A DNA stretch of 64,000 nt from Massilia sp. PDC64 (GTDB lineage Bacteria > Pseudomonadota > Gammaproteobacteria > Burkholderiales > Burkholderiaceae_D), in NCBI RefSeq assembly GCF_900101265.1, contig NZ_FMZS01000013.1, positions 124,001-188,000 on the forward strand. The letters run 5' to 3'. Under the pieces are notes generated by a model that saw only the letters and a program-made list of their open reading frames with translations, had not been told where the DNA came from and made no database searches. A program made the position numbers and the translations under genes. Positions 33,468 through 41,465 of the stretch are shown in pieces (the first letter of the stretch is position 1; each line of letters starts with the position of its first letter).

Positions 33468-34526
33468 CTACGCCGACTCGCGCGGCACCAGTCCACCCGT
33501 AAACCGCTTGCGGTACGGCGTCGCGCCGGCACCGTCGAGCTGCGCCTGCAGGCATTCCATCGCCGCGACGCCGATGGCCGCGACGTCCTGCCGGAACGTC
33601 GTCAGCGGCGGGTACAGGTAGGCGGAGATCGGCAGGTCGTCGTGGCCCACGATGGCCAGGTCCTTGCCGGGTTCCAGACCGAAGCGGCGGCACGCCGACA
33701 TCGCGCCGATCGCGAGCCTGTCGGTGCCGCAGGCGAGGGCCGTGACGCCGGCGCGCTTCCAGGCGCCGCTCGCGAGCCAGTCGAGCACGTGCTGGAATGC
33801 ATACGCTTCGAAGTCCCAGGACGGCTGCCTGCTGCCGGGGACGAGCTGCGGTTCGAGACCCGCTTCCGCCATCGCCTCGCGGTAACCGGCCAGCCGTTCT
33901 TCCGGCGACGGATGCGCGACGGGCGGCGCGCCCAGGTAGGCCGGGCGGTGGCCGCGTCCGAGCAGGTAGCGGGTCAGCATCGCCATGCTCTGGCGGTTGT
34001 CGTTCATGACGTAGTTGCAGTCTTCGTGGACGTAGCTGTCCATGTAGACGATGCGCATTTCCTGCTCCAGCCGCAGCAGCAGGTCGAGGTTCGCCTTTGA
34101 TGCGACCGCGGTCAGGATCACGCCCGCCACCTTCATCGACCGCATCGTCATCAGCGCCGCCGCTTCCTCGGCTGGGTCGTTGTACGAGCACTGGATGATC
34201 ACGTCCATGCCCAGTGCCTTGGCCTTCGCCTCGATCGCGCGCAGCGCCTCGGCGAAGAACGGTTCGTTCACCACCGGCAGGATGACGCCGACCATGCGCG
34301 AGCGCCCGCGCACGAGGCTCACGGCGTGCGGGTCGGGCACGTATTCGAGGTCGCGGCAGGCCTGTTCGATGCGCGCCCGCGTATCGGCCTTCAATCCCTC
34401 GCGGTCGTTGAAATACTTCGACACCGTGGCGCGCGACACGCCGGCCCGCGCGGCGACGTCGTGCATCGTGACCGGGCCACGAGAGGCCGGGCCACGGGCT
34501 GCGTGGGAGTTCTGCGCTGTTTTCAT
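33468..34526 (-). CDS. LacI-family regulator of the ABC sugar-import operon
   Basis: A 352-residue repressor. The helix-turn-helix is near residues 18-44 (VTMHDVAARAGVSRATVSKYF), followed by the hinge helix (DPHAVSLVRGRSRMVGVI) and a periplasmic-binding-protein-like sugar domain (VGVILPVVNEPFFAEAL...ACGTDRLAIGA). It is divergent from the rbsB-like gene across 253 bp that contain two copies of the same 17-nt motif, one just in front of each gene. It is thus the best candidate regulator of the import operon and of itself. The inducer is presumably a sugar handled by the operon. Confidence 0.92.
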   Translation of the reverse strand: MKTAQNSHAARGPASRGPVTMHDVAARAGVSRATVSKYFNDREGLKADTRARIEQACRDLEYVPDPHAVSLVRGRSRMVGVILPVVNEPFFAEALRAIEAKAKALGMDVIIQCSYNDPAEEAAALMTMRSMKVAGVILTAVASKANLDLLLRLEQEMRIVYMDSYVHEDCNYVMNDNRQSMAMLTRYLLGRGHRPAYLGAPPVAHPSPEERLAGYREAMAEAGLEPQLVPGSRQPSWDFEAYAFQHVLDWLASGAWKRAGVTALACGTDRLAIGAMSACRRFGLEPGKDLAIVGHDDLPISAYLYPPLTTFRQDVAAIGVAAMECLQAQLDGAGATPYRKRFTGGLVPRESA

Positions 34527-34532
34527 CAGTTG

Positions 34533-34549
34533 GTTGACTCGTGTAAAGT
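34533..34549. promoter_or_regulatory. Candidate LacI operator in front of the lacI gene
   Basis: GTTGACTCGTGTAAAGT begins 7 nt from the lacI start codon. It is a direct copy, 15 of 17 bases, of the motif near the rbsB-like promoter. Position suggests autoregulation by roadblock. Confidence 0.5.
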
Positions 34550-34700
34550 AAGCGCCCCGCCGACAGGCGCGTCATCATCATAGCAAAAATACTTGCGTGC
34601 AATAAGAGCGCCGATTCCCCTCGCGCAGGCACCACTCGCTCACTGCGGCTCGCGTGTTGTTGTGGTCACTCAACCATTAAAAATTTTGTAAAAAAATCTG

Positions 34701-34730
34701 TTGACGACAAAAAGTCGACACGTGTAAAGT
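34701..34730 (+). promoter_or_regulatory. Candidate promoter plus operator of the ABC import operon
   Basis: A -35 TTGACG (34701-34706), 18-nt spacer and -10 TAAAGT (34725-34730) lie about 50 nt upstream of the rbsB-like ATG. The 17-nt motif GTCGACACGTGTAAAGT (34714-34730), with its ACACGTGT palindromic core, overlaps the spacer and the -10. A bound repressor would block the polymerase. Confidence 0.6.
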
Positions 34731-34779
34731 TCTTTCGTCAGGCAGTATCCCATACCTAAAACAGCTCGGAGACACCGTC

Positions 34780-35721
34780 ATGAAAAGATCCGCCGTGTTC
34801 GCGTGCATCGCGGCATTCGCCTTCTCCCTGGCCGGCCTCGCGCACGCCGCGCGGCCGCTGAAGTCCGTCGGCGTGGCCGTCAGCGACCTCGCCAATCCCT
34901 ATTTCGTCGCCATCGGCAAGGGCGCGCTTGACGCCGCGAAAAAGGTCGGCGGCGACAAGGTCAAGGTGACGACCGTCTCCAGCAAGTACGACCTCAACAC
35001 CCAGGTCGGCCAGATCGAAAACTTCATCGCCAACAAGGTCGACATCCTCATCGTCAACGCGTCCGATCCGAAAGGCATCGCACCCGTGCTGCAAAAGGCG
35101 CGCAATGCCGGCATCGTCGTGATGGCCGTCGACGTCGGCGCGGACAATGCGGATGCGACGATCATGTCCGACAACACGATGGCGGGTACCGAGTCCTGCA
35201 AGCGCATCGTGGAACGCCTGCACGGCAAGGGCAATGTCGTGATCGTCAACGGTCCGCCCGTCACCGCCGTGATCGCGCGCGTGGCCGGCTGCAAGCAGGC
35301 GTTCGCCGGCACGGGCATTCGCATCGTGTCCGACAACCAGGATGCGAAGGGCAGCCTCGACGGCGGCATGGAAGTGATGACGAACCTCCTGATCGCGCAC
35401 CGCCGCATCGATGCCGTCTTCGCCATCAACGACCCGTCCGCGATCGGCGCCGAACTGGCCGTGAAACAGGCGGGACGCGCCGACGTGCAGATGGTGGCGT
35501 CCGTCGACGGCGCGCCGGATGCGGAAGCGGCCCTCAGGTCGAAGAACAGCATCTTCGCCGTCACCACCGCGCAAGACCCCTACAAGATGGCCACGATGGC
35601 CGTCGAGATCGGGTACGGGATCATGAACGGCAAGCGTCCCGCGAATCCGGTCGTGCTGATCCCGACCCCGGCAATCACCAGGCAGAACGTGCTGGCCTAC
35701 AAGGGCTGGGCCAGCCACTAA
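34780..35721 (+). CDS. Sugar ABC transporter periplasmic binding protein (RbsB/FrcB type)
   Basis: Periplasmic sugar receptor, 313 residues, with a signal peptide (MKRSAVFACIAAFAFSLAGLAHA). The type I two-lobe fold is visible from VGVAVSDLANPYFVAIGKGA through VDILIVNASDPKGIAP, IVVMAVDVGADNAD, and the hinge FAINDPSAIGAELAV. D-ribose, fructose or related aldoses/ketoses are usual ligands. The downstream fructokinase and neighbouring mannose/fructose genes point to fructose or mannose rather than ribose. It is the first gene of the operon, which continues to the LamB-type porin. Confidence 0.93.
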   Translation: MKRSAVFACIAAFAFSLAGLAHAARPLKSVGVAVSDLANPYFVAIGKGALDAAKKVGGDKVKVTTVSSKYDLNTQVGQIENFIANKVDILIVNASDPKGIAPVLQKARNAGIVVMAVDVGADNADATIMSDNTMAGTESCKRIVERLHGKGNVVIVNGPPVTAVIARVAGCKQAFAGTGIRIVSDNQDAKGSLDGGMEVMTNLLIAHRRIDAVFAINDPSAIGAELAVKQAGRADVQMVASVDGAPDAEAALRSKNSIFAVTTAQDPYKMATMAVEIGYGIMNGKRPANPVVLIPTPAITRQNVLAYKGWASH

Positions 35722-35745
35722 ACACCCCCGACATCGGAGGAGACA

Positions 35746-37254
35746 ATGGCAATAAAAGATCCACATGCGGTGCTGGAGGTCTCCGGCATCCGCAAGCGGT
35801 TCGGCGCCGTCACGGTGCTGGACGGCGTGCAGCTGACCATCCGCCCCGGCGAGATCCACGCGCTGATGGGAGAGAACGGTGCCGGCAAGAGCACCCTCAT
35901 GAAAATCCTCGCCGGCGTGTACCAGCCGGACGCGGGCGAGATCCGCGTGGGCGGCATGCCCGTGCGGATTACGTGTCCGGCCGATGCGCGCGCCTGCGGC
36001 ATCAACCTGATCTACCAGGAGCTGTCCGTCGCGGCCAATCTCACCGTCGCGCAGAACATCTTCATGGGCGCGGAGCCGCGCGGCAGGTTCGGCATCGTCG
36101 ACACGGCGCAGATGAACCGGCGCGCGGCCGAGGTGCTGCACAGCCTGGGCGCCACGTTCGCGCCGACGCGCATCGCGAGCGGCCTGTCGATCGCCGACCA
36201 GCAGCAGGTCGAAATCGCCCGCGCCCTCGTGCACGACAGCCGCGTGCTGATCATGGACGAGCCGACGGCCGCGCTGTCCGAGCGCGAGACGGAGCGCCTG
36301 TTCGACGTGATGCGGGCCCTGCGCGAACGGGGCATCGCGATCATCTACATCAGCCACCGCATGGCCGAAGTGCGCATGCTGGCCGACCGCGTCACCGTGC
36401 TGCGCGACGGCACGTGGATCGGCGAGCTGACGCGCGACGAAGCGACGCCGGACACGGTCGTGCGCATGATGGTCGGCCGTGAGCTCGGCGGCTTCTACGA
36501 ACACACGCAGCGGCGCGTGCCGGGGCCCGTGCGGCTGAAACTGAACAACGTGCACGGCGCCAAAGTCCACCCCGTGTCGATGCAGGTGCGCGCCGGCGAG
36601 ATCGTCGGCCTCGCGGGCCTCGTCGGCGCGGGCCGCACGGAACTCGCACGGCTCGTGTTCGGCGCGGACCCTCTATCCGGCGGCACGATCGAAGTGGACG
36701 GCAAACAGGTCGCGATCCGCACGCCGGGCGATGCGATCCGCCTCGGCATCGCCTACGTGCCGGAAGACCGCAAGGGGCAGGGCCTGTTCCTGCAACAGTC
36801 GCTGCTGGCGAACGTGACGATGAACGTGCTCGGCAAGCACGCAAGTTGCGGGGTGCTGCGGCGCGGCGAGCTGCTGCAGGTGACGCGCGACGCGATTACC
36901 CGACTGTCTGCACGGGGCGCGGGACCGGACGGCATCATCGGCGGCCTGTCGGGCGGCAACCAGCAAAAGCTCCTGCTCGCGCGCTGGCTGGAAATCAAGC
37001 CGCGCGTACTGATCCTCGACGAGCCCACGCGCGGCGTCGACATCGGCGCCAAGCACGAGATCTACCGGATCATCCACGAACTGGCGGATGCCGGCGTGGC
37101 CGTGCTCTGCATCTCGAGCGAGCTGGCGGAAATCATCGGCGTATGCGACCGCGTGCTCGTCATGCGCGAAGGCTGGCTCGCGGGCGAACTGGCCGGAGAA
37201 GACATCACCCAGGAAAACATCATGGCGCTGGCCACACTGGCCCAGGCCGCATAG
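35746..37254 (+). CDS. Sugar ABC transporter ATP-binding protein (RbsA type)
   Basis: Double ATPase of a monosaccharide importer, 502 residues. Domain 1 has Walker A GENGAGKSTLMK and signature LSIADQQQVEIAR; LIMDEPTAALSERET gives the Walker B. Domain 2 has the altered P-loop GLVGAGRTELAR, standard for this family, and signature LSGGNQQKLLLARW. Strong CGGAGGAG ribosome site, 24 nt after the binding-protein stop. RbsD/K-type partners are absent; a PfkB kinase replaces them downstream. Confidence 0.95.
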   Translation: MAIKDPHAVLEVSGIRKRFGAVTVLDGVQLTIRPGEIHALMGENGAGKSTLMKILAGVYQPDAGEIRVGGMPVRITCPADARACGINLIYQELSVAANLTVAQNIFMGAEPRGRFGIVDTAQMNRRAAEVLHSLGATFAPTRIASGLSIADQQQVEIARALVHDSRVLIMDEPTAALSERETERLFDVMRALRERGIAIIYISHRMAEVRMLADRVTVLRDGTWIGELTRDEATPDTVVRMMVGRELGGFYEHTQRRVPGPVRLKLNNVHGAKVHPVSMQVRAGEIVGLAGLVGAGRTELARLVFGADPLSGGTIEVDGKQVAIRTPGDAIRLGIAYVPEDRKGQGLFLQQSLLANVTMNVLGKHASCGVLRRGELLQVTRDAITRLSARGAGPDGIIGGLSGGNQQKLLLARWLEIKPRVLILDEPTRGVDIGAKHEIYRIIHELADAGVAVLCISSELAEIIGVCDRVLVMREGWLAGELAGEDITQENIMALATLAQAA

Positions 37255-37265
37255 GAGACGACACC

Positions 37266-38294
37266 ATGCAAACTCTGAAATCATCCCTTCCCACGGCGCC
37301 GCAGGCAAGCGCGCACGGCGGCATTGGCCAGGCGTTCTCGCGCATGTTCGCGACGATGGGCATGCTGCCCGTGCTCGTCGCGCTGTACATCGTGTTCTAC
37401 TTCCTGACCGGGTACTTCGCCGAAGACGGCGTCTCGAATTTCGCGACGACGGCCAACACGATGAACGTGCTGCGCCAAAGCTCCATCAACCTCGTGCTCG
37501 CGACGGGCATGACGTTCGTGATCCTCACGGGCGGCATCGACCTGTCGGTCGGCTCCGTGCTCGCGGTGTCCGCGGTGCTGGGCATGATCGCGTCGCTGCC
37601 CGGCCATGCGCCGGCGCTGTCGCTGCCGATCTTCCTGCTCGCGGGCCTCGGCATGGGCCTCTTGAACGGCCTGCTCGTCGCCGTCTTCAAGATCAACCCG
37701 TTCGTCGTCACGCTCGGCACGATGACGGCGCTGCGCGGCACCGCTTACCTGCTCGCGGACGGCACCACGATCCTCAACCGCGAGATCCCGACCTTCGAGT
37801 GGATCGGCAACGATTCGTTCGCCGGCCTGCCGTGGCTCGTGTGGGTTGCCGCCGCGCTCGTGCTGGCCGCGTGGTTCATCCTGCGCCGCACCGTTCTCGG
37901 CATGCACGTGTACGCGGTCGGCGGCAATCCGCAGGCGGCGCGGCTCACGGGCATCAAGGTCGGTCTCGTCCTCGTCTTCGTCTACGCATTCTCCGGCCTG
38001 TGCGCGGGCACGGCGGGCGCCATGTCGGCCAGCCGCCTGTACGGCGCGAACGGCAACTGGGGCTCCGGCTACGAGCTCGATGCGATCGCCGCGGTGGTCC
38101 TCGGCGGCACGAGCCTGATGGGCGGCGTGGGCACGATCTGGGGCACCGTCACGGGTGCGCTGATCATCGGCCTGCTCAACAATGGCCTGACGATCCTCGG
38201 TCTCTCTTCCTTCTGGCAGTACGTCGCCAAGGGCACGGTCATCGTGCTGGCCGTGATGCTCGACAAATGGCGTTATCAACAACAGGCGAACTGA
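37266..38294 (+). CDS. Sugar ABC transporter permease (RbsC type)
   Basis: Inner-membrane permease, 342 residues, about ten helices. Characteristic stretches are FVILTGGIDLSVGSVLA, NPFVVTLGTMTALRGTAYLL, VYAVGGNPQAARLTGIKV and AAVVLGGTSLMGGVGTIWGT, as in RbsC/FrcC. AGGAGA lies just before ATG 37266. It ends 1 nt before the PfkB kinase start, making uptake and phosphorylation a unit. Confidence 0.95.
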   Translation: MQTLKSSLPTAPQASAHGGIGQAFSRMFATMGMLPVLVALYIVFYFLTGYFAEDGVSNFATTANTMNVLRQSSINLVLATGMTFVILTGGIDLSVGSVLAVSAVLGMIASLPGHAPALSLPIFLLAGLGMGLLNGLLVAVFKINPFVVTLGTMTALRGTAYLLADGTTILNREIPTFEWIGNDSFAGLPWLVWVAAALVLAAWFILRRTVLGMHVYAVGGNPQAARLTGIKVGLVLVFVYAFSGLCAGTAGAMSASRLYGANGNWGSGYELDAIAAVVLGGTSLMGGVGTIWGTVTGALIIGLLNNGLTILGLSSFWQYVAKGTVIVLAVMLDKWRYQQQAN

Positions 38295-38295
38295 C

Positions 38296-39222
38296 ATGCA
38301 AGCACAACGACTCCCCCGCTACGTGGTTTTCGGCGAAGCGCTCACCGACATGATCCGCCAGGACGACGGCACGTGGCGCTCGCTGCCCGGCGGCTCGTGC
38401 TGGAACGTGGCGCGCGTCGGCGCAAGGCTCGGCGTGCCCACGGGGTATGCGGGCGCCGTCAGCATGGATGCCTTCGGCGACGAGATCGCGGACGCCAGCC
38501 GCGCGGCCGGCCTGGACGAACGCTTCCTGCAGCGCGTGGAAGCGCCGCCCTTCATCGCGATGGTCACGTCGCGCCATCCGCCCCGGTACGTCTTCCTCGG
38601 CGAGAACAGCGCGGACCTGCATTTCCGGCCCGAGCTGCTGCCCGACGGCTGGCTGGAAGCGGCCGACGTGATCCACGTGGGCAGCCTCGCCCTGGCGCGC
38701 GGCCCACTGGCGCGGCGGCTCGTGGAGCAGGCGCTGATGGCGCGCCAGGCGGGCAAGCGCATCGCGTTCGATCCGAACTTCCGCAACGCGATGCGCGACG
38801 CGTCGTACCGGCCCACGTTCGAATTGATCGCGGGTCTTGCCAGCCACATCAAGGTGTCCGACGAAGACCTGGAAGGCCTGTTCCCGGGCCTCGCGCAGTG
38901 CGATGCGCTGGCCGCGCTGCGTGCGCTGGCGCCCGACGCCGAGATCCTTTTCACGCGCGGGGCCGACGGCCTGGCGCTGATCCGCGGCGACGAGGTGATC
39001 GACGCGCCCGCGTGCCGCGTGGACGTCGTCGACACCGTCGGGTGCGGCGATGCGTCGATGGCCGGCTGGATCACGGGCCTGCTGCTCCATCCGGAGATGC
39101 GCGCATCGTGCCAGCTCGCGCGCATCGCGGCGGTGGCCGCGACGGCGGCCATGCACGCCGGGCCGTATGCGCCGACGGCTCAAGAGGTAGAGCTGTTGAT
39201 GAGCGAAACCCTGCTCGACTAA
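38296..39222 (+). CDS. PfkB-family sugar kinase, probable fructokinase (ABC operon copy)
   Basis: A 308-residue ribokinase-fold kinase. N-terminal VVFGEALTDMIRQDDG and LPGGSCWNVARVGARLG carry the sugar-binding Gly pair. The catalytic motif near the C-terminus is VDTVGCGDASMAGWI, with Cys in the usual Ala position of DTVGAGD and the catalytic Asp retained. Likely makes fructose-6-phosphate, although ribose or another ketose is possible. It is paralogous to the second kinase ending at 40544 (shared GEALTDMI, GLDERFLQR, SADLHF). It is translated immediately after the permease gene. Confidence 0.88.
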   Translation: MQAQRLPRYVVFGEALTDMIRQDDGTWRSLPGGSCWNVARVGARLGVPTGYAGAVSMDAFGDEIADASRAAGLDERFLQRVEAPPFIAMVTSRHPPRYVFLGENSADLHFRPELLPDGWLEAADVIHVGSLALARGPLARRLVEQALMARQAGKRIAFDPNFRNAMRDASYRPTFELIAGLASHIKVSDEDLEGLFPGLAQCDALAALRALAPDAEILFTRGADGLALIRGDEVIDAPACRVDVVDTVGCGDASMAGWITGLLLHPEMRASCQLARIAAVAATAAMHAGPYAPTAQEVELLMSETLLD

Positions 39223-39232
39223 GCAGTCATCC

Positions 39233-39284
39233 GATCCCGTTCCGTTGACCTGCCGCGGCATCTGCGCCGCGGCCGGACGGGATC
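39233..39284 (+). other. Large structured intergenic stem before the LamB-like porin
   Basis: GATCCCGT (39233-39240) pairs with ACGGGATC (39277-39284), CCG (39242-39244) with CGG (39274-39276), and the inner CCGCGGC (39253-39259) with GCCGCGG (39266-39272). No T-run follows. It may partly terminate or process the operon mRNA so that porin output differs from that of the importer. Confidence 0.55.
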
Positions 39285-39316
39285 CGCTTTGCCCATAAAA
39301 ACAATCAGGAGGCTAC

Positions 39317-40543
39317 ATGCGCATGCCAACCATTGCGCCGGCGCTGCTCGCGCTCGCGTTCTGCTTTCCCGCGTCCGCCGTGGACGTCCAGAACTACCTG
39401 CGTGCCAATGCGGCCGCGAATTCCGAAGGCGGCGGCCAGACCTGCTTCGGTCTCGCCGGCGCCGGGGCCAAGTACCGCTTGGGTAATGAATGTGGCGTCT
39501 ACGGCGAGATGCTGCTGGGCCAGCACCTCGTGCAGGGCGACGCCGGCGAAGACGTGAAGGCGTACGCGATGCTCAACCTGGGCAACGCGGCCGCGTCGAA
39601 CAATGCGAAGCGGCCGCAGGGCGAGTGGAAGATCGGCCTGCCGCAGGCCTACCTCGCCATCGAACACGTGAGCGGCCTCGGTGACGCCGCGCTGTGGATC
39701 GGGCGCCGCTACTACAAGCGCGAAGGCGCGAACGTCAACGACTTCCTGTACTGGAATCCGTCCGGCATGGGCGTCGGCATCGAGGACGTGCCGCTGGGGC
39801 CCATGAAGTTCAGCTATGCCTACCTGCACGACGACCAGCAGACGATGCCGATCATGCGCGTCGGCGACACGGCGAACCGCCACGATTTTCAGTTGCGCGG
39901 CGTGCCCGTGAATCCGGGCGGGACGCTGGAGCTGGGCCTCGCGCTGATCCGCAGCGACGGTACGCCCGGTCACCATGGCGGTTCGATGGTCACCGTGCAG
40001 CACCGCCAGAAGATCCTGTCCGGCGCCGGCGACAACCGCCTCGCCGTGCAGTGGGGCACCGGCGCGGGCACGGATAACGGCGCGACGGGCGACATCACGA
40101 ACGGCGACGACGTGCACCGGCTGCGCATCATCGACAGCTGGTTTGCGCAGGTCACGCGCCGCTTCGGCGGGGAACTGATCGCCGTCTGGCAGCGCGACAC
40201 GGCGCATGACCCGGCGAAGGCGAAGACGTGGGCATCGGCAGGCGGACGCATGTCGTACGCGCTGTCCGACAAGGTCAAATTGCTGGCGGATATCGGCCAC
40301 GACCGCGTGGCGCCGCAGAACGGCGACGTGCGCCGGCTGACCAAGGTCACGGGCGCCGTCGCGCTGATGTCGAAGCCCGGTTATTTCGACCGTCCGGAAC
40401 TGCGCCTGTTCGTCACGCACGCACGCTGGAACGAGGCCGCGCGCGCGGCCGCGCGGACGAACGATCCGCTGGCCGCGAACGGCATCTACGGCACGGCGCT
40501 GTCCGGGTTCACCGTCGGCGTCACGTACGAAAACTGCTGGTGA
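39317..40543 (+). CDS. LamB/ScrY-like carbohydrate porin
   Basis: Outer-membrane sugar-specific barrel, 408 residues, signal peptide MRMPTIAPALLALAFCFPASA. It has LamB-type features: the N-terminal YLRANAAANSEGGGQTCF with a Cys near residue 43 and a second Cys near 57, AWIGRRYYKR-like WIGRRYYKREGANVNDFLYW, and long aromatic-rich barrel strands. Its last residues are VGVTYENCW rather than a plain aromatic tail. AGGAGG precedes the ATG. Placement after the ABC operon and mannan enzymes suggests passage of manno-oligosaccharides or sugars. The stop abuts the convergent kinase stop. Confidence 0.85.
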   Translation: MRMPTIAPALLALAFCFPASAVDVQNYLRANAAANSEGGGQTCFGLAGAGAKYRLGNECGVYGEMLLGQHLVQGDAGEDVKAYAMLNLGNAAASNNAKRPQGEWKIGLPQAYLAIEHVSGLGDAALWIGRRYYKREGANVNDFLYWNPSGMGVGIEDVPLGPMKFSYAYLHDDQQTMPIMRVGDTANRHDFQLRGVPVNPGGTLELGLALIRSDGTPGHHGGSMVTVQHRQKILSGAGDNRLAVQWGTGAGTDNGATGDITNGDDVHRLRIIDSWFAQVTRRFGGELIAVWQRDTAHDPAKAKTWASAGGRMSYALSDKVKLLADIGHDRVAPQNGDVRRLTKVTGAVALMSKPGYFDRPELRLFVTHARWNEAARAAARTNDPLAANGIYGTALSGFTVGVTYENCW

Positions 40544-41464
40544 TCAGGCGTGCATCCCGGCCAGCAATGTATCGATTGCGGCCAGCGACGGCGGCGTGGC
40601 GCCGGCCGCGAGGCAGGCCGCGGCACCCGCCGCGACGGCGAAGCGCAGGTGGGCGAGACCGTCGCGTTCCGGCGCATGCAGCATGCTCCACGCGAGCGCG
40701 GCGATGCTCGCGTCGCCCGCGCCGACCGTGTCCACGGGCGTGATGCGCGGCGCCGCGATCTCCCAGGAGCCGTCCGGCGTATGCAGCGACGCGCCGGCCG
40801 CCCCCTTCGTGTACAGGTAGGTGGCGTCCGGGTTCCAGCCGCGCAAGGTGGCGAAGGCGGCATCGGCGTCGTGCGTGCGCAGCAGGCCGACAAGGTCTTC
40901 TTCCGACACTTTTACCACGTCGGCCAGGGCCGTCATGCGGCGCAGGGTCGGGTCGTAGTTCTCGTCCATCAGCGCGCGGAAGTTCGGGTCGTAGCTGATG
41001 CGTACACCCTGCGCCTTCAGCGTTTCCGCGAGGGCGACGAGCTTGCCGGCCAGCGGCTGGCGCGCGAGGCTGATGCCGCCGAAGTGCGCCCAGCGGCAGC
41101 CGGCGATCCACCCTTGCGGCAGCTGCGCTGCGTCGAAGTGCAGGTCGGCGCTGTCGTCGCCGATGAAGAAATAGCTGGGCGGGTCGAGCCGGTGCACGAT
41201 CGCGAGCAGCGGCGATTTGTCCAGGCGTTGCAGGAAGCGTTCATCCAGGCCCGCGTCGAGGCTGGCGCGCCACAGCTGGTCGCCGAACACGTCGCGGCTG
41301 ACGGCGCCCGCGAAGGCGCTGGGCGCGCCCAGCTTCGCCATCGCGCGCGCCACGTTCCACGTCGAGCCGCCCGTCACGCTGTGCCAGCGCGTGGCGCCGG
41401 CGTCGTCGACGATCATGTCGGTCAGCGCTTCGCCGGCGGCGACGAATACGGGAAAGTCGGCCAT
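40544..41464 (-). CDS. PfkB-family sugar kinase, probable fructokinase (AGE operon copy)
   Basis: A 306-residue ribokinase-fold kinase. N-terminal FVAAGEALTDMIVDDAG and VTGGSTWNVARAMAKLG contain the substrate site, and VDTVGAGDASIAAL near the C-terminus holds the catalytic Asp. It starts 1 nt after the stop of the AGE-family gene, so its substrate is likely that enzyme's product. This favours fructose and makes fructose-6-phosphate the entry point to glycolysis. It is a paralogue of the 38296-39222 kinase, from which it differs by an intact GAGD motif. Confidence 0.9.
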   Translation of the reverse strand: MADFPVFVAAGEALTDMIVDDAGATRWHSVTGGSTWNVARAMAKLGAPSAFAGAVSRDVFGDQLWRASLDAGLDERFLQRLDKSPLLAIVHRLDPPSYFFIGDDSADLHFDAAQLPQGWIAGCRWAHFGGISLARQPLAGKLVALAETLKAQGVRISYDPNFRALMDENYDPTLRRMTALADVVKVSEEDLVGLLRTHDADAAFATLRGWNPDATYLYTKGAAGASLHTPDGSWEIAAPRITPVDTVGAGDASIAALAWSMLHAPERDGLAHLRFAVAAGAAACLAAGATPPSLAAIDTLLAGMHA

Positions 41465-41465
41465 G

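Noticed and set aside
34756..36570. Minus-strand frame of about 600 codons opposite the ABC operon
   Set aside because: Overlaps the well-supported binding protein and ATPase and has no motif.
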